Shown here one piece after another: positions 36,868 through 45,448 of a stretch of 64,000 nt of DNA. This DNA comes from Caballeronia terrestris (GTDB taxonomy: Bacteria > Pseudomonadota > Gammaproteobacteria > Burkholderiales > Burkholderiaceae). Made by a program: the position numbers and the translations under genes. The stretch's first letter is position 1, and each line of letters opens with the position of its first letter. The notes under the pieces are model-generated. The model was not told where the DNA came from. It did not search any database and was given only the letters and a program-made list of their open reading frames with translations. The stretch is taken from contig NZ_FCOL02000023.1 in the NCBI RefSeq assembly GCF_001544515.1, forward strand, positions 1-64,000, written 5' to 3'.

Positions 36868-37869
36868 ATGCAGAAGAAGCAACTGTTTGCCGACAGGCTC
36901 CTGGCGCAAATGCCGTCGCTGCGTGCTTTGAAATGCTTCGTGACGGCGGCACGCTACGAGAGTTTTACGCAAGCGGCGGAGGTTCTCTGCGTCACTCAGG
37001 CTGCTATCAGCCGGCAAATCAAGGAACTCGAAGATGCGCTCGATGTCGCCCTGTTCGAGCGAACGGGACGGCACATCGCGCTCACTGACGCGGGTCGCAT
37101 CCTCTATAACGCGTCGTATCTGTCGATCATGAACATCGCGGAGGCGGCCGAGGTCGTGCGTCGTTCGGACAAGAACGCGTTGAGGCTTTGTGTGTCCCAT
37201 ACGTTTTCCGCGCTTTGGCTGTCAGCGCGCTTGCCGCGTTTTCGGAAGCGCTTCCCTGACATCAAACTCAACGTGACGGTCACCGAGCACTTCATGGAAC
37301 TGGATGAGCTCATGCAACCCGATCTCATCATCACCAAGAATCCGCCGCGCGAGCTGGAGTATGAAGTCGAGCCGCTGTTTCATGACGTCGTGTATCCGGT
37401 GTGCAGCAAGGCGTTCTTTGACAGTCACTTTCGAGGCAAGGCTTTAAAGCCGCTGGATCTTCTCAAGCAACCGACGCTTCACCTTTCTCTTTTGGGTCGC
37501 GCGCAGGTTTGCGAACACGTGGACTGGCGTGTATGGCGCAACTGGTTTCAGCAAGGCGATGGCTCGGAGAGAAACGCCTTCGGAGAGCCGTTCGAAAGCA
37601 ACGACTATCGCTTGCTCGTTTCTCTGGCGGAGGCGGGCGAAGGGACGATCCTTGGCTGGCATCATCTCGTCCATCGACAGATCAGCGAGGGTGTGCTCGT
37701 TCGACCTGTGCAGGATTCGCTCGTTTTCCATGATCGATATCATCATCTGATTACGCACAAAAATGCGAGACATCGGCCGGAATACATCCAGTTTCGGGAA
37801 TGGATCGGCGAGGAAGTCGAGGAGATGATGAAACATTGGCCGAAGGCCGAGGCGCGCGTTGCACAGTAG
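36868..37869 (+). CDS. LysR family regulator (GcvA-like)
   Basis: The N-terminal helix-turn-helix reads PSLRALKCFVTAARYESFTQAAEVL with TQAAISRQIKELEDAL, the GcvA/AmpR-type pattern; the effector domain follows, 333 residues in all. The ATG at 36868 has AAGGTGAGG upstream; the longer frame starts outside any family-like region. It is downstream of and codirectional with the catabolic genes, so it probably responds to the imported compound or an intermediate. Confidence 0.9.
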   Translation: MQKKQLFADRLLAQMPSLRALKCFVTAARYESFTQAAEVLCVTQAAISRQIKELEDALDVALFERTGRHIALTDAGRILYNASYLSIMNIAEAAEVVRRSDKNALRLCVSHTFSALWLSARLPRFRKRFPDIKLNVTVTEHFMELDELMQPDLIITKNPPRELEYEVEPLFHDVVYPVCSKAFFDSHFRGKALKPLDLLKQPTLHLSLLGRAQVCEHVDWRVWRNWFQQGDGSERNAFGEPFESNDYRLLVSLAEAGEGTILGWHHLVHRQISEGVLVRPVQDSLVFHDRYHHLITHKNARHRPEYIQFREWIGEEVEEMMKHWPKAEARVAQ

Positions 37870-38002
37870 TTTAGTGCACCTCTGCCGCAGCACCGTTTCC
37901 TTCAATCCAGCGACGCGACTCCCCGTCATTCGTCTCCATCGAAAATCGATAGCATAAAAACTTGGTTTGGCTCACGCGCCTCCCTGACTACACTTATCCC
38001 AT

Positions 38003-38016
38003 CTTGTTATGACAAG
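38003..38016. promoter_or_regulatory. Candidate GntR operator
   Basis: An imperfect 14-base palindrome, CTTGT-TATG-ACAAG, sits eight bases before the GntR start codon. The core GT-TATG-AC fits the general GntR half-site pattern (GT...AC), so the regulator probably binds here and represses its own operon. Confidence 0.5.
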
Positions 38017-38024
38017 TGGAATTC

Positions 38025-38801
38025 ATGTCCAAGCCAGGCGCCACCCTTCTAGCCTTATCGCCTTTGCCGCTCTACGCGCAAATCAAGGACGCGCTGCGCG
38101 CGCGCATCCTCGACGGCACGTACGCGCCGCACAGTCAGATGCCGTCCGAATACGAGCTGTGCGCGATGTTCGACGTGAGCCGCATCACCGTCAGGCAAGC
38201 GCTCGGCGATCTTCAGAAAGAAGGCCTGCTCTTCAAGCTGCACGGCAAAGGCACGTTCGTTTCCAAGCCCAAAGCCTTTCAGAACGTCACGTCGCTGCAA
38301 GGGTTTGCGGAAGCGATGTCGTCGATGGGCTACGAGATCGTCAATCAGCTTCAGAGCGTGCGCTTCGTCAAGGCGGACCGGCAAGTCGCAGTACGGCTCG
38401 ACGTGCCGGAAGGTTCGCGCGTCGCCGAGATCCATCGTGTGCGGCTGCTTAATCGCGAGCCCGTATCGCTCGAAGTAACGTGGCTGCCCGAAGCGCTCGG
38501 CAAGCGCGTCGCGAGCGCGGATCTCGAAACACGCGACATCTTCCTGATCCTCGAAAACGACTGCGCCGTGCCGCTCGGCCACGCGGACGTTTCGATCGAC
38601 GCAATCCTCGCCGACGAAGATATCGCGAAGGCGCTGCGCGTCGACGAAGGCAGCCCCATCTTGCGTATCGAGCGGCTTACGCACGACGCAGACGGCAAGC
38701 CAATAGATTTTGAATACCTCTATTTTCGAGGCGATGCGTTTCAATATCGCTTGCGCATCGACCGGGAAACAGCACGCAGAAACGCGAGGAATAAGCAATG
38801 A
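38025..38801 (+). CDS. GntR family regulator with UTRA effector domain (HutC-like)
   Basis: A 258-residue regulator with the winged helix-turn-helix near the N-terminus (SEYELCAMFDVSRITVRQALGDLQKEG) and the chorismate-lyase-like UTRA effector domain (VAEIHRVRLLNREPVSLEVTWLP). HutC-type members bind a pathway metabolite that releases DNA. The ATG at 38025 is preferred over an upstream GTG. It overlaps the flavoprotein gene (ATGA, 38798-38801), so it is the first gene of its operon and likely autoregulated. Confidence 0.92.
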   Translation: MSKPGATLLALSPLPLYAQIKDALRARILDGTYAPHSQMPSEYELCAMFDVSRITVRQALGDLQKEGLLFKLHGKGTFVSKPKAFQNVTSLQGFAEAMSSMGYEIVNQLQSVRFVKADRQVAVRLDVPEGSRVAEIHRVRLLNREPVSLEVTWLPEALGKRVASADLETRDIFLILENDCAVPLGHADVSIDAILADEDIAKALRVDEGSPILRIERLTHDADGKPIDFEYLYFRGDAFQYRLRIDRETARRNARNKQ

Positions 38802-40537
38802 AAACGCATGTTCTCGAATACGACATCGTCGTGGTGGGCGGTGGCACCGCAGGCCCGATGGCAGCGGTGAAAGCCAAGGAGCGCGATCCGTCGCTCAGGA
38901 TTTTGCTCTTGGAGAAGGCCAACGTGAAGCGCAGCGGCGCGATCTCCATGGGTATGGACGGGCTCAACAACGCGGTGATCCCCGGCCATGCGACACCGGA
39001 GCAATACGTGCGCGAGATCACGGCCGCCAACGACGGCATCGTCGATCAAGCGGCCGTGTATGCCTACGCAAAGCACAGCTTTACGACGATCGAGGAACTC
39101 GATCGCTGGGGCGTGAAGTTCGAGAAGGACAGCACGGGCGACTACGCGGTCAAGAAAGTGCATCACATGGGCTCATACGTGCTGCCGATGCCCGAAGGCC
39201 ACAGCATCAAGAAAGTGCTGTACAGGCAACTCAAGCGTGCGCGTGTGTCGATCACGAATCGCGTGGTTGCCACGCGCCTACTCAAGGATTCGGCAGGACG
39301 TGTGTGCGGCGTGCTCGGCTTCGACTGCCGTACCGCTGACTTTTACGTCGTCCGTGCCAAAGCCGTCATCCTGAGCTGCGGTGCCGCGGGCCGCCTCGGA
39401 CTGCCCGCATCGGGCTACCTGATGGGCACCTACGAGAATCCGACCAACGCTGGCGACGGCTATGCGATGGCCTACCACGCAGGCGCCGCGCTCGCGAATC
39501 TCGAATGTTTCCAGATCAATCCGCTCATCAAGGATTACAACGGCCCTGCATGCGCCTACGTCACCGGGCCGCTAGGCGGCTTTACGGCGAACGGCAAGGG
39601 CGAGCGCTTCATCGAATGCGACTACTGGAGCGGCCAGATGATGTGGGAGTTCTACCAGGAACTGCAAAGCGGCAACGGCCCCGTGTTTCTCAAGCTCGAT
39701 CACCTGGCGGAAGAAACGATCCAGACCATCGAGGAAATCCTGCACACGAACGAACGCCCGAGCCGCGGACGATTCCACGCCGGACGCGGCACTGACTATC
39801 GCCAGCAGATGGTGGAGATGCACATCTCGGAGATTGGTTTTTGCAGCGGGCACAGCGCATCGGGCGTGTACGTGAACGAGCGCGCGGAGACGACCGTCCC
39901 CGGTCTTTACGCCGCCGGCGACATGGCGGCCGTCCCGCACAACTACATGCTGGGCGCATTCACATACGGATGGTTCGCCGGACACAACGCGGCCGACTAC
40001 GTAGCGGGCCGCGAACTTGCGCACGTCGACGAAGAGCAGGTCGATGCCGAACGCCGCCGCGTTTTCGCACCGCTAGAGCGCGAAACAGGGTTGGCCGCCG
40101 CGCAAGTCGAATACAAGCTGCGCCGCATGGTGAACGACTATCTGCAGCCGCCGAAGGTCACGCGCAAGATGGAGATCGGCTTGCAACGCTTCGAGGAAAT
40201 CGCCGAAGACATCAGCGAGATCAAGGCCGCGAATCCGCACGAGCTGATGCGTGCGGCCGAGGTCAGCGCGATCCGCGATTGCGCTGAAATGGCAGCACGT
40301 GCCTCGCTTTTTCGCACTGAGAGCCGTTGGGGTCTGTATCACCATCGCGTCGATTTTCCGCGTCGCGACGACGCCGAGTGGTTCTGCCACACGCATCTTC
40401 GACGCGACGAGCACGGCCGCATGACGAGCGAGAAGCGCGCGGTCGAACCCCACGTAGTCGCCGCCGATCCACGCGACGACAATGCCTATCAGAAGCTGCG
40501 CATCGGCGAGCGTCCACTCATGACCGAACCCGCGTGA
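38798..40537 (+). CDS. AprA-like FAD flavoprotein (fumarate reductase/adenylylsulfate reductase fold)
   Basis: A 579-residue flavoprotein. The FAD motif is DIVVVGGGTAGPMAA, followed by LLLEKANVKRSGAISMGMDGLNNAVIPG, a block typical of the AprA/fumarate reductase superfamily, then GHSASGVYVNE and FAGHNAADYVAGREL. It resembles adenylylsulfate reductase alpha more than succinate dehydrogenase, but the genuine enzyme's partners (AprB of about 150 residues, Sat, Qmo) are absent. It overlaps the regulator gene and is 12 bases from the ferredoxin gene, its likely electron partner. Substrate unknown. Confidence 0.85.
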   Translation: MKTHVLEYDIVVVGGGTAGPMAAVKAKERDPSLRILLLEKANVKRSGAISMGMDGLNNAVIPGHATPEQYVREITAANDGIVDQAAVYAYAKHSFTTIEELDRWGVKFEKDSTGDYAVKKVHHMGSYVLPMPEGHSIKKVLYRQLKRARVSITNRVVATRLLKDSAGRVCGVLGFDCRTADFYVVRAKAVILSCGAAGRLGLPASGYLMGTYENPTNAGDGYAMAYHAGAALANLECFQINPLIKDYNGPACAYVTGPLGGFTANGKGERFIECDYWSGQMMWEFYQELQSGNGPVFLKLDHLAEETIQTIEEILHTNERPSRGRFHAGRGTDYRQQMVEMHISEIGFCSGHSASGVYVNERAETTVPGLYAAGDMAAVPHNYMLGAFTYGWFAGHNAADYVAGRELAHVDEEQVDAERRRVFAPLERETGLAAAQVEYKLRRMVNDYLQPPKVTRKMEIGLQRFEEIAEDISEIKAANPHELMRAAEVSAIRDCAEMAARASLFRTESRWGLYHHRVDFPRRDDAEWFCHTHLRRDEHGRMTSEKRAVEPHVVAADPRDDNAYQKLRIGERPLMTEPA

Positions 40538-40549
40538 CGAGGAACCGAC

Positions 40550-40795
40550 ATGTCATTCACTCCACATGAGATCTTTCATCGTAGCAACGCGCCCGTCACC
40601 GTCGACGAGGACAAGTGCATCGCCGACAAGGGTTGCACCGTGTGCGTCGACGTGTGCCCGATGGACCTGCTCGCCATCGACATGAGCAAGGGCAAGGCGT
40701 ACATGCAGTTCGACGAATGCTGGTACTGCATGCCGTGCGAACAGGATTGCCCAACAGGCGCCGTGAAGGTAGAGATTCCCTATCTGCTCCGCTGA
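40550..40795 (+). CDS. Ferredoxin-like subunit with two [4Fe-4S] clusters
   Basis: An 81-residue protein with two cysteine sets: CIADKGCTVCVDVCP and CWYCMPCEQDCP, giving eight cysteines for two [4Fe-4S] clusters, like the core of AprB without its C-terminal extension. It probably passes electrons to or from the FAD of the preceding flavoprotein. The ATG has GAGGAA upstream. Cytoplasmic. Confidence 0.9.
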   Translation: MSFTPHEIFHRSNAPVTVDEDKCIADKGCTVCVDVCPMDLLAIDMSKGKAYMQFDECWYCMPCEQDCPTGAVKVEIPYLLR

Positions 40796-40823
40796 CAAGC
40801 CCTTGCCCTTATCAAAGCCATCC

Positions 40824-41819
40824 ATGACCGATACCCTTCGCCTTCTCTACGACCCGGACACGCTCGCTCCCGAAGCCGCAGCCCTGCTCCCGCGTCTCGC
40901 GGACTCCGATCCGGCCGTGCGCCGCATCGCGCTCCTCGATCTCGCCGATCTCGAAGACGAAGGCTCGCTGCAACCGATCATCGACGCGTTGAAGCAGGAT
41001 GCTGCCGCAGACGTGCGTCGCGAGGCTGCGCAAGTGCTCGCGTCATGGGAACGAACGGAGGTCGTGGAAGCGCTCTGCAACGCCTTGCTCGACGCCGACA
41101 CAGACGTGCGCGACACCGCCGCGCAAAGTCTTTCGGAACTGAAGGACGCCGCTTCCGGCTCGGTGCTCACGCGCTGGGCTGGACACGCGGATGCGTTCGT
41201 CAAGGCGTCCGTCTTGCGCGCGTTGCGTGAGCTGCGCTACACCGGCGCATTTGATGTAGCGACGCAGGCGCTCGTCCACACGAGTGCGGCCGTTCGGCGC
41301 GAAGCCGTCGGCGTGCTCGGCTGGCTGAAAGAGCCGGGGGCGCTCGATTCGCTGGCATCGCTTGCGAGTGCCGATGCGGACCCGGACGTAAGGCGGGCCG
41401 CTGCAGGGGCGCTGGGATTCGCTTCGGCGGATGCTTCCGGGCCGGTGAGCGCGCTGCTCGGCGCCTTGCACGACGACGCCTGGCAGGTGCGCGAAGAAGC
41501 TGCGACCACGCTCGGCAAGCTGCGCGCACTGAATGCACGCGACGAACTGATCGCCTCGCTCGGCGATGCCTACTGGCAGGTCAGATTGCGCGCCGCGCGT
41601 GCGCTCGGCAGGATCGGCGACGCGAAGGCGAGCGCGCCACTTGCCACGCTGCTCACGCACTCGATCAGCAATCTGAGGAAGGAAGCGGCGCTCGCGCTAG
41701 GCGAACTGGGCGATCGCTCAGTCGTCGCCCCGCTACGCGAAGCACTCGATGACCGCGATCCCGATGTGCGCAAAGCCGTACGCATCGCGCTTCAGCAGAT
41801 CGAAAGCGAGAACGCATGA
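40824..41819 (+). CDS. HEAT-repeat protein (PBS-lyase-like repeats)
   Basis: At least eight helical repeats of about 30 residues, for example DADTDVRDTAAQSLSEL, TSAAVRREAVGVLGWL and DRDPDVRKAVRIAL, cover most of the 331 residues. This repeat type is found in protein-binding scaffolds, and in bilin lyases and factors that attach or handle cofactors. I chose the ATG at 40824; there is no strong ribosome binding site. It overlaps the DUF971 gene (ATGA, 41816-41819), so it belongs to the flavoprotein operon, perhaps as an assembly scaffold. Confidence 0.85.
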   Translation: MTDTLRLLYDPDTLAPEAAALLPRLADSDPAVRRIALLDLADLEDEGSLQPIIDALKQDAAADVRREAAQVLASWERTEVVEALCNALLDADTDVRDTAAQSLSELKDAASGSVLTRWAGHADAFVKASVLRALRELRYTGAFDVATQALVHTSAAVRREAVGVLGWLKEPGALDSLASLASADADPDVRRAAAGALGFASADASGPVSALLGALHDDAWQVREEAATTLGKLRALNARDELIASLGDAYWQVRLRAARALGRIGDAKASAPLATLLTHSISNLRKEAALALGELGDRSVVAPLREALDDRDPDVRKAVRIALQQIESENA

Positions 41820-42124
41820 TGTCGCCTGACCGGATCGAACTGGATCATCGCGCGGGCACCTTGAGTCTGGTGTGGGCCGATAAGGCGCCGCAACGCTTTT
41901 CCTATGCGACGCTACGGCGCGAGTGTCCTTGCGCGCAATGCAGGCGCCTTCGCATCGAAGGCGCCACGGTTCCTGTCGTCGAGGGTGTTTTCGTCACGCA
42001 TGCCGAGCCGATGGGCTATGGCGTGCAACTCGTCTTCAGCGATCAACATGCGCGCGGCATCTTCCCATGGCGCTACTTCGATGAACTTGCGCTCGTCGAT
42101 GTATCCACCCGCCTCTTGATGTAG
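41816..42124 (+). CDS. DUF971 family protein
   Basis: A 102-residue DUF971 domain, the fold also found at the N-terminus of gamma-butyrobetaine hydroxylases. Three closely spaced cysteines (CPCAQC) suggest a metal site. The GIFPWRYF block is the family hallmark. DUF971 proteins are often encoded near iron-sulfur or redox genes; a role in maturation here is inferred. Its last 52 bases overlap the 3' end of the convergent VC0807-like gene. Confidence 0.85.
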   Translation: MMSPDRIELDHRAGTLSLVWADKAPQRFSYATLRRECPCAQCRRLRIEGATVPVVEGVFVTHAEPMGYGVQLVFSDQHARGIFPWRYFDELALVDVSTRLLM

Positions 42125-42720
42125 TTTCGTCGGTAGAAAATGGTCCAGAGCGTCAGCCCGCCATAGAACGCATATCTGACCCAGGTGGACGCTTGTTGTG
42201 CATCGTGATCGTTCAGGCTGTAAGTGAGCCAAAGCCGCGCGAGGTTTTCGGCGACAAGCCCGACACCCCACACGGCAGTCATGAACCGGATCGACCGCAC
42301 GAGCGCTGGTTGCGTACGCCACGTGGCATCGAATTCAAGTTCGCGGCCTCGCTGTTCGCGTGACAGCGTCGAACGCGCGAGATAATAGATCAGCGGCCGC
42401 TCGAGCAGAAGCGATGACAGAAAGAGAACGCCTATGACACCGCTCACCAGCGGCTCACGCGCCATGGTCAGCCATCGCGCCGGACTCGACGCCAGCACGA
42501 GCAGCGACATGCCGACTCCGGCGAGCACGACCGCACTGAGCGCGTCGAAGTGTCGAAAGCGCTTGAAGTCGATGCACATCCATGCGATCAACGGCAACGC
42601 CGATGCGATGAGTGCGCCAGCGGGTCCAAAACGTGTGGATGCGATCCTGTATGCAGCAGCCGGCAGCAACACGTTGACGAAGAACGCGAGCGAATAGCGG
42701 ATGGAGGGCATCGTCACCAT
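42073..42720 (-). CDS. VC0807-like integral membrane protein
   Basis: A 215-residue membrane protein with about five or six hydrophobic segments. The start (IRYSLAFFVNVLLPAAAY) and block with GPAGALIASALPLIAWM match the VC0807 family, whose function is unknown. A short basic, Ser/Thr-rich tail ends the protein and is encoded opposite the end of the DUF971 gene. Two close ATGs (42720 and 42711) are both possible starts. Confidence 0.75.
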   Translation of the reverse strand: MVTMPSIRYSLAFFVNVLLPAAAYRIASTRFGPAGALIASALPLIAWMCIDFKRFRHFDALSAVVLAGVGMSLLVLASSPARWLTMAREPLVSGVIGVLFLSSLLLERPLIYYLARSTLSREQRGRELEFDATWRTQPALVRSIRFMTAVWGVGLVAENLARLWLTYSLNDHDAQQASTWVRYAFYGGLTLWTIFYRRNYIKRRVDTSTSASSSK

Positions 42721-42735
42721 GTGCCTGGGCCGCTT

Positions 42736-43077
42736 TTAGCGAATCGGCAGTCCGTTTCGCAGCATCGCGGCAGAGGCCGCGACCTCCGGCGGCATCATCC
42801 GCGCATTGACACCCATGCGCGTCCAGTTCGGGTCACGAGCGCGCCAGTGAGTGACACAGCCACACGTGCGGCAGCGATGAAACTCTAGCCGACGCTCGCT
42901 CCACATATAGACGTCGGTGGGGCCGCTCCCGGCCGCGAACCGTACTTCGGACGGTTCATAGTAGGCCCAGAGCGTCCCGTAGCGGCGACAGATGGAGCAG
43001 CCGCAGTCATTCACCTCCGTCGGTGCGGCGTCGATGGCAAAGCGGACGGCGCCGCAATGGCAGGAGGCGTCTATCAT
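42736..43077 (-). CDS. GFA (glutathione-dependent formaldehyde-activating/CENP-V) domain protein
   Basis: A 113-residue zinc-binding GFA fold with the cysteine pattern CHCGAVRF, DCGCSICRRYG and HRCRTCGCVTHW. Most single-domain members have no proven reaction; the original formaldehyde-activating role has been questioned. It is codirectional with the VC0807-like gene, 15 bases downstream. Confidence 0.88.
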   Translation of the reverse strand: MIDASCHCGAVRFAIDAAPTEVNDCGCSICRRYGTLWAYYEPSEVRFAAGSGPTDVYMWSERRLEFHRCRTCGCVTHWRARDPNWTRMGVNARMMPPEVAASAAMLRNGLPIR

Positions 43078-43125
43078 CGGCGGGGTCTCTTCGTCTTTGC
43101 GCGAAGTTCCATGTTAATCCTTGCG

Positions 43126-43875
43126 TCACGTCTTCGCGCGTTGCAGCCAATCTTCGAGCGCCACTTGCCCCAGACGCGCCTCGCCGAGAGGCACCAGCGA
43201 AAGCTCGTCGATCGTGCCGCCGAAGTAGCTCGCATCCTTGTCCGCGACGATCTCACGCGCATCGCCCGTCGCCTTCAAATATCGTCCGATGATTTCGTTC
43301 ATCGGAGCGCGCTCCGGACCGGCGATATCGGTCACGCGATTGAGCGGCGCACCGAGCGCGACATCCGCCACGATCGCCGCGACGTCATCCGCTGCGATCG
43401 GCTGAAACTGATGCGTCGAGAGATGGGGCTTGCCGTCGATCATGCCCGCATCGGCGATGCCTCCGAGAAACTCCATGAACTGCGTCGCACGGACGATCGA
43501 ATACGGCACGCCTGACGCCGCGATCAGTTTCTCCTGTTCGACCTTCGCGCCAAAGTAGCCGTTGTCCGGCATACGATCCGTGCCGACCACCGACAGCGCC
43601 ACATGATGCCGGATGCCCGCATGCGCCTCGCCCTTCGTGAGATTGAGCGTCGAGTCGCGAAAGAACGCCATGACGTCGTCGGGCGCCCACGAAGGCGCGT
43701 TCGACACATCGATGACCACCTGTGCCCCTTCGAGCGCCTGCTCCAGCCCTTCGCCCGTCACCGCATTCACTCCGCTGCGCGGCGATGCAGCCACTGCTTC
43801 ATGACCCTTCGCGCGCAGCACGGCGACAGTCTTCGCGCCGATCAGGCCCGACCCACCGATAACAACGATCTTCAT
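43126..43875 (-). CDS. NmrA-like/atypical SDR NAD(P)-binding protein
   Basis: The N-terminal MKIVVIGGSGLIGAKTVAVL is an extended-SDR nucleotide motif, and SVVGTDRMPDNGYFGAKVEQEKLI carries a Y-x-x-x-K pattern (YFGAK). This matches the NmrA/quinone-oxidoreductase-like atypical SDR group. GAGGTG precedes the ATG. It is divergent from the MocR regulator 112 bases away, so that regulator probably controls it. Confidence 0.88.
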   Translation of the reverse strand: MKIVVIGGSGLIGAKTVAVLRAKGHEAVAASPRSGVNAVTGEGLEQALEGAQVVIDVSNAPSWAPDDVMAFFRDSTLNLTKGEAHAGIRHHVALSVVGTDRMPDNGYFGAKVEQEKLIAASGVPYSIVRATQFMEFLGGIADAGMIDGKPHLSTHQFQPIAADDVAAIVADVALGAPLNRVTDIAGPERAPMNEIIGRYLKATGDAREIVADKDASYFGGTIDELSLVPLGEARLGQVALEDWLQRAKT

Positions 43876-43987
43876 GATTCACCTCGTGGTGTGCAAGTTG
43901 AGTGTTGCTGTTGACTGCATTGTGTGCGAATCTTGGTGCAGCAAGAAGGGACAAGAATCGTCGATTGCACTAGGCCATTAAACAACC

Positions 43988-45448
43988 ATGCCCGCACACG
44001 AACGTCAGTTGAGCATCGAGATCGACCGTAACGAGGCGGTGCCGATTTACCTGCAAATAAGCGAGCGCTTCAAAGCGGCAATCGCTGCGGGTCACTTGCA
44101 CCCGGGCGATCGCGTACCGGCCCTGCGCGGACTGGCGATGCAGTTAAATACGGCGCGCGGTACGGTCGAGATGGCCTACAACATCCTCGTCGACGAAGGT
44201 TATCTGCAGATGCGCGGTGCGGCGGGCACGTACGTCTCGCCGTCGTTGCCGCCGTCCGTGACGCTTGCGGCGGCGCGCAAAAAGCGAGATCGCGCGCTGT
44301 CGGCGCCACGCGATTCGCAGTCATCGCGCAACGCGGTCCCCGACAACGATGCTACGCTTTTACGCCCTGGTCTTCCCGCACTCGATGCCTTTCCACGCAA
44401 GGTATGGAGCCGGCTCGTCGCGTATCGCGCCCGCAGCGGCGATGCCACGTCGTTGACGTATCCCGATCCCGCGGGTTATCGGCCGCTGCGCGAGCGCATC
44501 GCGACTTATCTCGGCTTGTCGCGCGGCGTCGATTGCGAGCCGGAGCAGGTGTTCGTGACCAACGGCTATCGTGCGGCGCTCGAACTCGTGCTGCGCAGCC
44601 TCGCGAAGCCGGACGACAGCGCCTGGTACGAAGAACCCGGTTATCTGCTCGCGCGCAACTTTCTGGTCGAAGCCGGGTTGCGGCTCGTGCCCGTGCTGAT
44701 CGATCAGGAAGGACTCGATGTCGCTCAAGGCGAGACGCTCGAACCGAACGCGCGTTTTGCTTTCGTGACGCCGGCGCATCAAAGCCCGCTCGGTGTCACG
44801 TTGTCGTTGCCGCGACGCATCATGCTGCTCGACTGGGCGAAGCGCGCGGGAAGCTGGATCGTTGAAGACGACTACGACAGCGAGTTCCGTTACGCGGGAC
44901 GTCCGCTGCCTGCGTTGAAGAGCCTCGATCGCGACGATCGCGTGATCTATTGCGGCACGTTCAGCAAGGTGATGTTCCCGGGACTGCGACTCTCGTACAT
45001 CGTCGCGCCCGGTCGCGCCATCGCGCGCTTCGAGCAGATCACGAAAGGCATGAACGCGGGACCACCGCACCTGTTGCAGGCGGCGGTGGCTGATTTCATC
45101 GCGCAGGGCCATTTCTCGCGGCATCTCAAGCGCATGAGAACGCTCTACGCGGAGCGACGCACGCTGCTGGCGCAAGCGCTCATGCGTGTGTTGGGCAACA
45201 GCATCCGCGTCGATCTGCCCTCGGGCGGAATGCATCTGGTCATGCTCTTCAATGCCCCCGTCGACGACTTCGCCGTGGCCGACCGCGCACGCGAGGCAGG
45301 ACTCGCTGTGCTGGCGCTATCGGAATGGTACTTGGGCGGACGCACGAAGCGCTCTTTGCGCGGGCTTGTACTCGGATTTGCCAACGTCGCCGATTCCGCT
45401 GAAGCCACGCGGCTCGCACGACTGCTTCTACGCGCATTCAAGGGTTGA
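43988..45448 (+). CDS. MocR/PdxR-type regulator (GntR helix-turn-helix plus aminotransferase fold)
   Basis: A 486-residue protein: winged helix-turn-helix of the GntR type (LRGLAMQLNTARGTVEMAYNILVDEGYL) and a class I aminotransferase-like domain with the PLP lysine in YCGTFSKVMFPGLRLSY and DDYDSEFRY. MocR proteins respond to PLP or amino compounds. It is divergent from the NmrA-like gene. Its 3' end overlaps the convergent azoreductase-like gene by 11 bases. Confidence 0.92.
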   Translation: MPAHERQLSIEIDRNEAVPIYLQISERFKAAIAAGHLHPGDRVPALRGLAMQLNTARGTVEMAYNILVDEGYLQMRGAAGTYVSPSLPPSVTLAAARKKRDRALSAPRDSQSSRNAVPDNDATLLRPGLPALDAFPRKVWSRLVAYRARSGDATSLTYPDPAGYRPLRERIATYLGLSRGVDCEPEQVFVTNGYRAALELVLRSLAKPDDSAWYEEPGYLLARNFLVEAGLRLVPVLIDQEGLDVAQGETLEPNARFAFVTPAHQSPLGVTLSLPRRIMLLDWAKRAGSWIVEDDYDSEFRYAGRPLPALKSLDRDDRVIYCGTFSKVMFPGLRLSYIVAPGRAIARFEQITKGMNAGPPHLLQAAVADFIAQGHFSRHLKRMRTLYAERRTLLAQALMRVLGNSIRVDLPSGGMHLVMLFNAPVDDFAVADRAREAGLAVLALSEWYLGGRTKRSLRGLVLGFANVADSAEATRLARLLLRAFKG

